Source: Euwallacea fornicatus | Lineage: Eukaryota; Arthropoda; Insecta; Coleoptera; Curculionidae | Direction: 5' to 3' | Assembly (NCBI RefSeq): GCF_040115645.1 | Contig: NC_089551.1 | Coordinates: 5,170,285 to 5,234,284, forward strand | Length of the DNA stretch: 64,000 bases | Shown here: one piece after another, positions 21,430 through 31,388 of the stretch | Numbering within the stretch: the first letter of the stretch is position 1 | Layout: each line of letters starts with the position of its first letter | Notes under the pieces: generated by a model | What the model saw: only the letters and a program-made list of their open reading frames with translations | What the model was told of the DNA's origin: nothing | Databases searched by the model: none | Translations under genes and position numbers: made by a program

Positions 21430-23364
21430 CAGGGTGTTTGGTTCACCGATACATATCCGAAAGGGGGTGGTAGGTGCGATGATTTGGAATGTATTGAACC
21501 ATATATACTATTATACAAAGTGTTACGCATTTCGAGATATCGTCATTTTTCCAAATTTTACCATTTTCGCTGTTTACTTCCATATAAGTTAAAATAAAAA
21601 TTTAGCTGAATGTTCGATCTGGCTCTACCTTTTTTCACATAAACTTGAATATGTATTTTATTGATATCAAACATCTAATGAAGTCTACATATTAAAAAAA
21701 AAATAATGTAGCCTTTTAAAGTTCGAAAAAGAAATTTCTTAAATATCAAACCTTGACTTTGTAAGCGAATACAAGAAAAGGTGCAAATGAAAGAGACGTT
21801 CAAATATCTCTAAAAACTTATTGAACTAATGCTCTTTCGAATGATATATTGAAAGACTCAGATTTAATGTCGCATAAGATATTTAATTAAAAAAAAATTA
21901 AAAATGCGGATATGGCGATTTAACAATATGAATAAAAATTAATTAGTAATTATTATTTATACATTAATTATACTATTTATTTAAGATTAATTATTATGCT
22001 CGAAATGAGATCCACCATTTCTGATACAACATCGGCATCTTCGTCGCATCTCTGTGGTGGTTACTCCTAGCTTCATTTCAACCTTCATGACTTTTGCTGC
22101 CCTATTAATTTTTTGAATGAGATGGTCTCGATCGTGAATTTCTTCATTGTATACCAGTTCCTTCATTCTTCCCCAGATATGATAATCTACTGGGGTCAGA
22201 TCCGGAGATCTAGCAGGCCATAATATTGGTCCACTTTACCAACTTTCATAATTTGCATTATTGGGCTGAAGAAAATCCGCATATGAAAAAAGAAACTTCG
22301 TTTCAACATAAATTTAGTGTGAACGTATGGGCTGGTATAATAGGCAGGCTTTTGATTGGCCCATATTTTTTGCCAGACAATTTAAATGGCGAAAATTACC
22401 TAGAATTTTTAAGAAATCATTTACCAGATATTTTGGACGATATACCTTTAGATGTAAGAACGGAAATCATATTTCAAAACGATGGATGTCCTGCCCATTA
22501 TCGGAAAACAATAAGGGAGTTTTTAAATAATCAGTTTCCCGAAAGATGGATAGGGCGAAACGGACCAATATTATGGCCTGCTAGATCTCCGGATCTGACC
22601 CCAGTAGATTATCATATCTGGGGAAGAATGAAGGAACTGGTATACAATGAAGAAATTCACGATCGAGACCATCTCATTCAAAAAATTAATAGGGCAGCAA
22701 AAGTCATGAAGGTTGAAATGAAGCTAGGAGTAACCACCACAGAGATGCGACGAAGATGCCGATGTTGTATCAGAAATGGTGGATCTCATTTCGAGCATAA
22801 TAATTAATCTTAAATAAATAGTATAATTAATGTATAAATAATAATTACTAATTAATTTTTATTCATATTGTTAAATCGCCATATCCGCATTTTTAATTTT
22901 TTTTTAATTAAATATCTTATGCGACATTAAATCTGAGTCTTTCAATATATCATTCGAAAGAGCATTAGTTCAATAAGTTTTTAGAGATATTTGAACGTCT
23001 CTTTCATTTGCACCTTTTCTTGTATTCGCTTACAAAGTCAAGGTTTGATATTTAAGAAATTTCTTTTTCGAACTTTAAAAGGCTACATTATTTTTTTTTT
23101 AATATGTAGACTTCATTAGATGTTTGATATCAATAAAATACATATTCAAGTTTATGTGAAAAAAGGTAGAGCCAGATCGAACATTCAGCTAAATTTTTAT
23201 TTTAACTTATATGGAAGTAAACAGCGAAAATGGTAAAATTTGGAAAAATGACGATATCTCGAAATGCGTAACACTTTGTATAATAGTATATATGGTTCAA
23301 TACATTCCAAATCATCGCACCTACCACCCCCTTTCGGATATGTATCGGTGAACCAAACACCCTG
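21430..23364 (+). mobile_element. DD41D-type fold-back element, 803-bp arms containing transposase sequence
   Basis: Ends are CAGGGTGTTTGGTTC and GAACCAAACACCCTG with TA on both sides. The left arm 21430-22232 and right arm 22562-23364 are inverted copies of equal length (803 bp), with a 329-bp loop. The arms include the 3' third of the transposase gene, so the left arm holds an antisense copy of the coding end. A transcript across the element would form a very long hairpin. The 5' half of the transposase is missing, as if replaced by an inverted copy of the 3' half. Confidence 0.85.
22226..22807 (+). pseudogene. DD41D-type transposase lacking its N-terminal half
   Basis: 193 codons are open. 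NVWAGIIGRLLIGPYF, the second Asp in QNDGCPAHY and the third in LTPVDYHIWG are present, with 41 residues between the two Asp and a conserved HFEHN ending. The DNA-binding domain and first catalytic Asp are missing because the gene begins where the loop meets the inverted left arm (22232/22233). The Met at the frame start is not natural. The last 240 bases lie inside the right arm and occur again, inverted, at 21993-22232. Confidence 0.85.
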
Positions 23365-23370
23365 TATATA

Positions 23371-25565
23371 CAGGGTGTCCGGATACTCCGTGTACAACGC
23401 TCTATCAGATATAGTACAACTCATAATAAGTCGATTTAACTAGATTTGCCTTAGTACAAAAGTTGATAATAACGGAGCTACAGGGTGTCAAAGTTGAAAA
23501 AGGAAATCAGATTTTCTTTCATATCTTTTGACTTCTTCAAACTAATTTCACGAAATTTTGTATTCAGGGGTTTTTTGGGATGAGAAATTCAAATTTATAA
23601 ACGATTTTGATGTATCTTCTAGAGGGCACCACAAGCGACCATTAGGACACTTTTAAACCGTCAAAACTTTTTTCTGCCACAGTGTATGTCAATTTCGAAT
23701 AGAAAAATCTTTTACCCTATCTTTTCTGCTTAAAAAAGGTATACTTGTTAAATGTCGCTAAAGCCAACTGTTTAAAAGATATTTGCAATTTTATTAATAG
23801 ATGCAATTTTTATTTCAAAGCATTTTATTACAAACATTTCATAACAAATGCTGAAGGTGCTCACCATTTTATTTGTATTGTAACTTAGGTTTTTTGTTGT
23901 TTCCCTGAAGACGTTTAAGTAAACAAATGAAAATAACACTGCACGTCTTAGTTTCTTTTTGACGTTATTAGAATACTGAAGTTTTATCAAGTCAATAACT
24001 ATCGCTTTTTCACAATGAATACTTACACCTATAATGAGCAAGTTGACATGTTATTGGTTTATGGATTTTGCAATAAAAACGGCCGGGAAAGTGTTCGAGT
24101 TTATCACGAAAAATTTCCAAATCGTCGAACACCCAATCATCAAACGTTTGCAAATATTGAAAGGCGACTCCGTGAAAATGGAAGTTTTCAACCGAAAAGA
24201 ATCGACGGGGGTCGAATCCGGACAACTAGGACAACAGGTAATGAAGAAGCTATTTTAAATAGAGTCGAAGAAGATCCGAGAATTAGTACCAGACGTTTAC
24301 AAGACAACTTAGCAGTTCCCAAAAGTACAATTCACGAAGTTTTGAAAGAAGAATTATTATACCCTTTCCATATCCAAAAAGTACAAGATCTTTTACCGAT
24401 CGATCTTGGAAGTCGTTTAGCTTTTTGTCATTTTATTCAAAATCAGCAAGTCCATAATCCGAACTTCAGTAAAAAAATTCTCTTCACCGACGAAGCTTGC
24501 TTTACTAGATCCGGCATAACTAACGTTCACAATGAACATGTTTATAGTAATGAAAATCCGCACGCCCTCAAAGTAGTTCATCATCAACATACATTCAAAG
24601 TTAATGTATGGACCGGAATAATAGGCAATATTATTCTTGGGCCTGTTGTGATGCCAAATCGATTAAATGGACAAAGTTATTTGCACTTTCTTCATGAAAC
24701 TTTACCGGACTTGTTGGAGAACATACCGTTATTAATTCGTGATGGCATGTGGTTCATGCAAGATGGGGCGCCTCCACATTATACCCTCAATGTTAGACAA
24801 TATTTAAATAATACATTTCCTAGGAGATGGATTGGAAGGGGAAATGACGCTCCAGTACAATGGCCTCCACGATCCCCAGACTTGACGCCATGTGACTTTT
24901 TTTTGTGGGGTTTTTTGAAATCAAAAGTTTATTCGACATCAATTGATCATATTCAAGAGTTACATAATAGAATTTTCAATGCAGTTAACGATGTGAGAAA
25001 TAGGCCAGAAGTTATGCAGAGAATGCACTTTAATTTTTTGAAAAGAATTAATTTGTGTATGCAAGAAAATGGTGCGCATTTTGAGCATTTGCTATGAAAT
25101 GTTTGTAATAAAATGCTTTGAAATAAAAATTGCATCTATTAATAAAATTGCAAATATCTTTTAAACAGTTGGCTTTAGCGACATTTAACAAGTATACCTT
25201 TTTTAAGCAGAAAAGATAGGGTAAAAGATTTTTCTATTCGAAATTGACATACACTGTGGCAGAAAAAAGTTTTGACGGTTTAAAAGTGTCCTAATGGTCG
25301 CTTGTGGTGCCCTCTAGAAGATACATCAAAATCGTTTATAAATTTGAATTTCTCATCCCAAAAAACCCCTGAATACAAAATTTCGTGAAATTAGTTTGAA
25401 GAAGTCAAAAGATATGAAAGAAAATCTGATTTCCTTTTTCAACTTTGACACCCTGTAGCTCCGTTATTATCAACTTTTGTACTAAGGCAAATCTAGTTAA
25501 ATCGACTTATTATGAGTTGTACTATATCTGATAGAGCGTTGTACACGGAGTATCCGGACACCCTG
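23371..25565 (+). mobile_element. Apparently intact long-TIR element with DD43D transposase
   Basis: Ends are CAGGGTGTCCGGATAC and GTATCCGGACACCCTG, flanked by TATA on both sides. The terminal inverted repeats are about 480 bp (23371-23850 and 25086-25565) and nearly identical. The inner edge of the right repeat reaches the last codons of the transposase gene. Full coding capacity plus matching repeats suggest recent activity. The element starts 6 bp after the end of the preceding fold-back element, so both used the same short TATATA tract. Confidence 0.88.
24015..25097 (+). CDS. DD43D transposase, 360 residues, apparently intact
   Basis: Transposase of the Tc1/mariner (IS630) superfamily. 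Residues 1-60 hold a first helix-turn-helix region (DMLLVYGFCNKNGRESVRVY). A second DNA-binding part (ISTRRLQDNLAVPKSTIHEVL) is around residues 90-110. Catalytic Asp residues are D159 (FTDEACF), D250 (MQDGAPPHY) and D294 (LTPCDFFLWG), giving 43 residues between the second and third. The relatives in this window have 41; the two extra residues lie in the WIGRGNDAPVQW loop. There is no stop or frameshift, and the usual HFEHLL ending is present. The ATG at 24015 opens the frame shortly after the left inverted repeat. This is the best candidate for an active transposase here. Confidence 0.9.
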   Translation: MNTYTYNEQVDMLLVYGFCNKNGRESVRVYHEKFPNRRTPNHQTFANIERRLRENGSFQPKRIDGGRIRTTRTTGNEEAILNRVEEDPRISTRRLQDNLAVPKSTIHEVLKEELLYPFHIQKVQDLLPIDLGSRLAFCHFIQNQQVHNPNFSKKILFTDEACFTRSGITNVHNEHVYSNENPHALKVVHHQHTFKVNVWTGIIGNIILGPVVMPNRLNGQSYLHFLHETLPDLLENIPLLIRDGMWFMQDGAPPHYTLNVRQYLNNTFPRRWIGRGNDAPVQWPPRSPDLTPCDFFLWGFLKSKVYSTSIDHIQELHNRIFNAVNDVRNRPEVMQRMHFNFLKRINLCMQENGAHFEHLL

Positions 25566-25581
25566 TATATACTAAAACAAT

Positions 25582-25837
25582 ATTATGATTTAAGCATATT
25601 ACTGTGTTGAAAAGAAATTTAAAAATGTATAAATGTCAACTATCTTAATATATATGACAACTTGTTAATCTTACTGCTCTTTATTTCTCAAAAATGACAC
25701 ATAACTTCTTAATAAATGTTAAAGAGATCTTTGTTTTAGTAAAATGAGTGGGAATTTAAAAAATCAGCAAGTCGTATTCAAAAAAATAGTAGCGCCCCAT
25801 TTTTTTATCCATTTTATTGTAACAATGGTGTTGCACA
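25582..25837. other. Interior of the outer element, non-coding
   Basis: AT-rich loop sequence between the TSD of the LINE and the right arm of the outer element. It has no coding frame. Confidence 0.5.
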
Positions 25838-26026
25838 CGCCACTGCTTACAGATTTGACTATTAACTTTCATTGCAAAAGATGATTTTTATTGGCGAATT
25901 CTTCTCTGCCAATTTTTTTTTTAAATACCAACAACCGTTTTTGAAAACTTAAATAAAAAATTACGAAATTAACTTTTATTGCTCTCCGTATCCCAAACGA
26001 AGCTTTTCCGGACATACCACCTTGAT
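25838..26026. repeat. Right arm of the outer element, inner piece
   Basis: This is the reverse complement of about 16850-17005. Shared blocks include CTGTAAGCAGTGGC, TTTCAAAAACGG and AAAGGCTTCGTTT-like sequence. The arm is cut at 26026 by a mariner and resumes at 27336 and 28675. Confidence 0.7.
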
Positions 26027-27335
26027 CAAAAAGTTCCCGGAATTTATTCAGAAAATTAAAAATTTAAGTTAATTCATCTAAATCTATATTGTCCCCTTCA
26101 AAGTAATCCCCATCGACTGCAACACACTTATGCCAGCGCTTGATCCAATCCTCGAAACATTTTTTATATTCGGTTTTCGGTATGTCCATCAGTGCTTCCT
26201 GCGATTTTTCGATTACTTCCTCTCGGCTGCTGAAACGCGTTCCCCGTAATGGTTTTTTAACTCGATTGAACAGAAAGAAGTCACAGGGAGCCAAATCAGG
26301 TGAATTCGGTGGCTGTTGAATGGTATTTGTTACATTTTTCGTCAAAAAATTACGAATAATGATGGCACTGTGCGACGGTGCGTTATCATGGTGTAAAATC
26401 CACGAGTTTTCTGTCCACAATTCTGATCACTTTCGACGAATTGCTTCACGCAAACGTCTCATAACGCCCAAATAATACTCTTTGTTTACTGTCTGGCCTT
26501 CTGGAAAAAATTCATGATGCACTACACCGTTGTAATCCATGAAAACCGTGAGCATTGCCTTCTTTTTTGACTGAAAACGACGTGGTTTTTTTGGTGTCGG
26601 CTCATTTGGTGAACGCCATTCACTTTCCTGATGTCCGGATTGCGTGTCGTACTTATAAACCCACGTGTCGTCTCCAGTAATGATCCTTTTGATGAATGTG
26701 GGATCGGATTCAGCCTCGAAAATAATGTCTTTTGCGACATCAACACGGTCTCTTTTTTGTATGAAATTGAGGTCTTTTGGCACCAACTTTGCTGCTACAC
26801 GATTGAAACCCAAATCATTAACCAAACTGTTTTGGATGAATTCATAGGCAATGCTCACGTCCTCCACTATCTCTCTGATGGTTAATTTGCGGTTATTGAC
26901 CAACATGTCTTTGACTTTATCAATATTTTCGTCGGTTTTCGATATCGATGGTCTGCCACGGCGTTCATCATCTTTGGTTGACTTACGACCACTTTTGAAT
27001 CGCTCGTGCCACTGGTAAACGACCGTTTTCTTTAGAGAATCGTTGCCGACACACTTTTCCAACGTTCGCGCATCATTAAATCAGTTTTTTACGCAAAATT
27101 TAATACAAGTTCGTTGTTGCAAATTTAAATCCATTTCTAAAATTGTAAAAATCGCCAAAACACAGAGATAGATGTACTCTTCGCTACGTAACTTTTGCAA
27201 ATTTCAAACTTTGACGCTAAAATTTAGAGGGAATATCAACAACAGATGTACCAATTTAACAAAAAAACAGAACTCAAATAGGAATGATGAGAGCGTAGCT
27301 CGGTGGTTAGTCCGGGAACTTTTTGATCAAGGTGG
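26027..27335 (-). mobile_element. Mariner element (DD34D), first of two in the right arm
   Basis: Terminal repeats CCACCTTGATCAAAAAG...CTTTTTGATCAAGGTGG with TA duplicated at 26025-26026 and 27336-27337. Length 1309 bp, normal for mariner. It contains one transposase gene on the minus strand. Confidence 0.9.
26064..27134 (-). pseudogene. Mariner transposase (DD34D), two in-frame TGA stops
   Basis: The reading frame runs from ATG 27134 to 26064, 356 residues, with no frameshift but with TGA at codon 18 (after KFCVKN) and at 26424-26426 (after REAIRRK). Motifs: WHERFKSGR in the helix-turn-helix part, ITGDDTWVY, LHHDNAPSH and LAPCDFFLF, with 34 residues between second and third Asp. The WVPHEL-type motif is not obvious. 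The second TGA is consistent with CGA to TGA decay at a methylatable CpG. The copy is otherwise well preserved. Subfamily not assigned; vertumnana-like is possible. Confidence 0.88.
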
Positions 27336-27359
27336 TATGTTTATAGGAACTTTTTATTA

Positions 27360-28674
27360 AGTCGTGTAGTATGAAATGAGTAAAATTGAATTGAAATTTT
27401 AGTAATTTTTTTTTCATATGAAATGTTTTTATTGTTAATCGAAATATGCACCACCATTATCAATACACTTCTGCCATTTAACGGGAAGTTCATTGATTCC
27501 CCTGCTGTAAAAGCCTGCAGGCCGGGAGTCGATAAACTCGTGGAAGGCAGCTTTGACAGCCTCGTCAGAGTTGAATGTTTTCCCTACCAAGAAGTTATCC
27601 AAATTTTGAAAGAAGTAGTAATCAGTGGGTGCTAAGTCGGGTGAATACGGTGGATGACGAAGAGTTTCCAATTCTAACTCCTGTAGCTTTTGCCAAGGTG
27701 ACTTGTGCGTTGTCGTGCCACAATAGCTGTGCGCTTCGATTGACTAATCTTGGCTACTTAACCGTCAGTTGCTTCATCATTTCGGTCAGTTGGCGGCAGT
27801 AGACATCAGCCGTAATCGATTCACCAGGTTTCATGAAGCTGTGATGGATGACACCTGCGTTGGATCACCAAACGCACACCATAAGCTTATTTTGATGAAG
27901 ATTTTTTTTCGCACAATGTTTTGGTGGTTCATCTTGATCCAACCACTGCGATGAATGTCTGGTATTGTCATAAAGGATCCATTTCTCATCACAAGTAACA
28001 ATCCGATTCAAAAATTGATCGTTATTATACCGGCACAACACAGAAGCACAAACTTCGAGACGTCTTTCTTTCTGTATGTCGCTCAACTCATGCGGTACCC
28101 ACTTGTCCAGCTTCTTCACCTTACCAATTTCAGCCAAATGAGTCAATATTGTTTTTTTGGTTACACTGAATATTAACGAAAATTCGATCAAAAATTCGAA
28201 CAAAAATTCGAACAAAAATTCGAACAAAAATTCGAACGAACTTTGACGTGGATTCGCTTCCACCACGGCTTTCAGATGATCGTTATCCATTTGAGTTTCA
28301 GGTCGTTCACGTGGTTGATTTGTTAGGTCAAAATTGCCAGAACGAAATTTCATGAACCAACGAGATACTGTTTGCTGTGAAGTGCCTTCAGTACCAAACG
28401 CATCATTAATATTGCGAGCCGTCTGAGCTGTTGTGGTTCCACGGTGGAACTCATATTTCATTAACACACGAATTTCACTATTTTGCATGGCTGCACAAAA
28501 ATTTTTATAAAAATAAAAGTTTTCAATACTTTTTAACACTTTAAACTCTGATCGAAAGAGGAAGAATGTGCCTTTTCCACATAAAAAAGTCAAGTCCAAA
28601 TATAGATTTAGAGTGAAGTTATTCGCAGTTGAATGTGGTATTTCGAGAATCTACTCATTTCATACTACACGACC
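27360..28674 (-). mobile_element. Mariner element (DD34D), second of two
   Basis: Terminal repeats begin (A/G)GTCGTGTAGTATGAAATG, with TA at 27358-27359 and 28675-28676. Length 1315 bp. Only 22 bp of the outer element's arm separate it from the first mariner. Confidence 0.9.
27435..28488 (-). pseudogene. Mariner transposase (DD34D) with a 12-bp repeat expansion and frame breaks
   Basis: ATG 28488 begins MQNSEIRVLMKYEFHRGTT, the mariner helix-turn-helix region. QTVSRWFMKFRSGNFDL, the WVPHEL motif (DKWVPHELSDIQ), the first Asp in VTCDEKWILYDN and the ending YSPDLAPTDYYFF to AYFD are readable. The frame breaks near 27865 and again before 27671, so the middle, with the second Asp, is scrambled. 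Between the DNA-binding and catalytic domains, five copies of a 12-bp unit (about 28186-28240) translate as repeated FEFL in frame and displace the usual linker. The relationship is close to the mellifera/cecropia type of mariner, by memory of the family. Confidence 0.88.
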
Positions 28675-28738
28675 TAATAATTAGAATTAAATGTAGAATA
28701 ACATTTTGAAGTTTGTACATTTCCTTCTGAAACACCCT

Positions 28739-29399
28739 ATAGATCAGCTTGAGGAAGGGTCAATTGTTTTGAACCCTTAGGTTTGAAGGTAATATTTGGA
28801 ATTGAAAAACATACTCTAATTCAACTCGATTTATTATATTACACGGATATGAAGTTATTTAAAGCAGTTTTTCAATTGAATATCTAACAGTAAGTCTATA
28901 TAGTATTTCTGAGAACATTTTTAATAAACCAGATGATTGTTAATAATTTTTTATATTTCTGCACTGCAAATGATGTCCAATTGACTATAAGAATATAATT
29001 TAATTTAGTTTAAGTTAGAATAATTGTTATATTTCGTCCATCGGTATTTGAAGGAATGTTTTTAGCATGGTCACATTGGTGGTTTGTCAAGGTGATGAGG
29101 TGCAGGTACTCCAAGTAGGTACCCAGGGATTTTAGACTATTAAGAAAGGTGTTATATCCCAAATACCAAAAATAATCCGTGCGGCATCTATTTTTAACCT
29201 ATATTCTCTAAATTTCTAGGTGGTTCCTATCTACCTAGGGTAAAAGATTTTTTTTTTCTGAGAATAGTGACTTTCCACAACATATGATGATATTTAGGTG
29301 CATCTTGTGTTGATACAAGTGGCATGCACCGATGTGGTTAAATAATAACAAATACAATGAAAATTTCATAATGTATAGTTAGTGTATTGTTTAAATAGA
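28739..29399. other. No gene seen
   Basis: AT-rich DNA just outside the outer element. No frame longer than noise, no terminus and no repeat recognised. Confidence 0.4.
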
Positions 29400-29930
29400 G
29401 GGAAAGCTCTCCTTGCGGACACCTCTAGTAAGTGGACATTTCTTTTAGTCGGGCATTTTCGCTAAAACCTATTTTGATCATACAGTTTGTAATATAAGTC
29501 CCTTTCCTATATACGGACACTCGAATAACCGAATGTGGACACTATTATTTTTCTATTCGTAATTAGTTAATCTCATAAACAGTCGTGAAGTTCTATTTCG
29601 TGGATGAAAAAGATTCTAAATTGATGAAAAGTCAACATTGCAAAACGAATTTTAAGCAAGGGAATCCTGTTTCTACGATAACTTCGTTCGTGTTATTGTT
29701 TTTATGTTTATAGAAGGCATCATCGTCAATAAAAAAATAATTTTATCACTTAAAGAGAATAAGGGAAAAATCACTGTGTTGGAAACGAAAAGCTTTTAGT
29801 TCGATCTGTAGCAGTGAGATGCAACATTGGGATAATGCACAAAGCTAACATTGCTAGAATAAGGAAGAAATTCGAATTAGGTGGTAGTTTGGCCTTAACG
29901 TTGAGCAACAGAAAAGTTTTTAAAGCCTGA
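29400..29930 (+). pseudogene. Possible pogo/Tigger-like 5' end relic
   Basis: The stretch 29410-29545 repeats GCGGACAC and TACGGACACTCGAATAACCG-type words that I associate with the ends of pogo/Tigger-like elements. It is followed near 29730-29900 by a decayed frame with a basic lead and a helix-turn-helix-like piece (GIMHKANIARIRKKFELGG). No catalytic part is present. The call rests on a remembered family style, so it is tentative. Confidence 0.35.
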
Positions 29931-29942
29931 AGGATATAATAT

Positions 29943-31085
29943 ACAGAGTGGTCCATTTAAAACAGTCCACCTGAAATATCTCGAATGAAATATATTCTTC
30001 GGAAAACACCGAGTTACGTCTATTTTACTTTTCAGGAAAACATTTTCAGATAATAAATTCGTAATCATCTCCCTAAATTGGGTGGCAACCATTTCAAAGA
30101 TCTCAAATGACACCGGAGTCAAGTGGCACATCAAATCAAAGGTTTTCTAATCTTTTTGCAAGTATGTTTAAATTTTTTTGTTTCGGCCTTAAATATTGTA
30201 AAATTTAATTTTAAAATATCGGTGAAATAAATCGATAAGAAATTTAGCAATATATTATTTAATTAAGTATTCAAATTGCGACCTATTTACTTCCATACAA
30301 TCATAAAGTCTTTCTTCAACCTCTTGCCGAACGTTTTGTGGCATCTCTCGGGAGTTATTCCACCAAATGTTCTCACCGTTTGGTAGTGAAGATCTTCTAA
30401 AGAGGTAGATTCCATTTTACAAGTAACATTTTTTAATTAACCACATAAGGAAACATCCAATAGTGTTAAATCAGGCGATCTTGGGGGCCATTCAATGAAA
30501 CCTTTTCTACCCATCCAGTGTTCGGGAAAATGTTGATCAAAGAAGCTCCGTATCGGAATTGCATAGTGTAGCGGAGCGATATCCTGTTGAAAAAATACAT
30601 AATTCTTTGAGATCTGATTGTCGGTTTGAGGTATCCACAATTTGAGGATAGATGAAGTAATGAAATAGATTGAGGTAAGATTCAGCCGCCAGGTTATGAA
30701 GTAGAAAAAAAGGTCCAACAATATGATTTCACAAAATTCCAGCCCATGCGCACAATTTTTCTCAATACTATGAATGCTGTTTTCTCATAATTATCGGATT
30801 CACATAATTCCAATATTTGTAAATATGTCTGTTGACGAAATCATTTAGAAAGAATATGCATTCGTCAGAAAAGCATGTAGAATATAAAAAGTTGGGATTG
30901 ATCAAAATGATTTCACTCATCATTTCTGTACGGGGCAAGTTTGCGTTTGTTCTTTTGCAGTCTCACCTTAGACACAAGGGGGGCACAGTTGGTTGGCAGT
31001 GCCGAGGTGAACTGTATCTGTTTTGCGTAGATTTTAATTTTGTTCGAAGGACCACAGCTCATTTGGCGCTGAATCGATACAGAAC
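29943..31085 (-). mobile_element. DD41D-type element relic, right end missing
   Basis: The left end TATA-CAGAGTGGTCC resembles CAGGGTG-type termini. A decayed transposase fills 31080-30270 on the minus strand. I find no matching right terminus before 31388, so the 5' end of the element is lost or too diverged. Confidence 0.55.
30270..31080 (-). pseudogene. DD41D-type transposase relic
   Basis: The readable 94-codon part (30721-30437) holds QQDIAPLHY, HWMGRKG, WPPRSPDLTLLD and CG, again with 41 residues between second and third Asp. Upstream, in broken frames, FSDECIFFLNDFVNRH carries the first Asp (about 30830-30880). Downstream, pieces resembling the family's C-terminus run to about 30270. 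Gly in the QQDGAP motif has become Ile. The copy is old and inactive. Confidence 0.65.
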
Positions 31086-31376
31086 ATAACACACTTGTAT
31101 TTGTCTCACTAAATTTTCAATATTACTGTACAAGTGACAAAAGTCATAACAAATTGTAAAATTAGAGCAAACTAGAAACACACAAGCGATCACCGATTGT
31201 TAAGAAACTTTTACAATTGGAAGTTTTCCTTGAACAGGGCAAATGATACATGAATTGAGAGCAGTATTGGGATCCTACTAAGACTGTAGGAGTTAAAAAG
31301 AGAATAGGAGAGATGTTGAAGAGGCGTTGTGTGTTGTGTGAGAGATTCTATGAGACTGATCTAAATCTCAATTTTT
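31086..31376. other. Spacer, nothing recognised
   Basis: About 290 bp without a frame or repeat that I can identify. Confidence 0.4.
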
Positions 31377-31388
31377 CCCACCGAATGT

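Larger units (their letters stand above)
17128..25570 (+). mobile_element. Full-length jockey-clade LINE with two DNA elements in its tail
   Basis: The LINE is bounded by an 11-bp TSD, ACTAAAACAAT, at 17117-17127 and 25571-25581. LINE sequence proper is 17128-21429, about 4.3 kb. It ends with AATAAAGATTATA and has no long poly-A. Two Tc1/mariner-superfamily elements (21430-23364 and 23371-25565) are inserted one after the other in this TA-rich tail. ORF1 is open and ORF2 is open but lacks its ATG. Total length and gene order are those of a complete jockey-type element. Confidence 0.8.
16752..28738. mobile_element. Outer inverted-repeat element holding five nested elements
   Basis: The left arm starts CAGGGTGTTTCAGAAGG after TA. 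The matching right terminus, CCTTCTGAAACACCCT, is at about 28723-28738. The left arm (16752 to about 17005) can be followed through the right arm in three pieces: 28675-28738, 27336-27359 and about 25838-26026. Two mariners have split it. Without insertions the element is only about 0.9 kb, with arms of about 260 bp. It has no transposase of its own and is probably a non-autonomous Tc1/mariner-superfamily element. Confidence 0.75.

Noticed and set aside
22000..22232. A second, minus-strand transposase gene at 22.0-22.2 kb
   Set aside because: It is the inverted copy of the coding end within the left arm of the fold-back element, not an independent gene.
28186..28240. CRISPR-like short repeats
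   Set aside because: The 12-bp units are contiguous without spacers and lie inside a mariner gene in a eukaryotic sequence.
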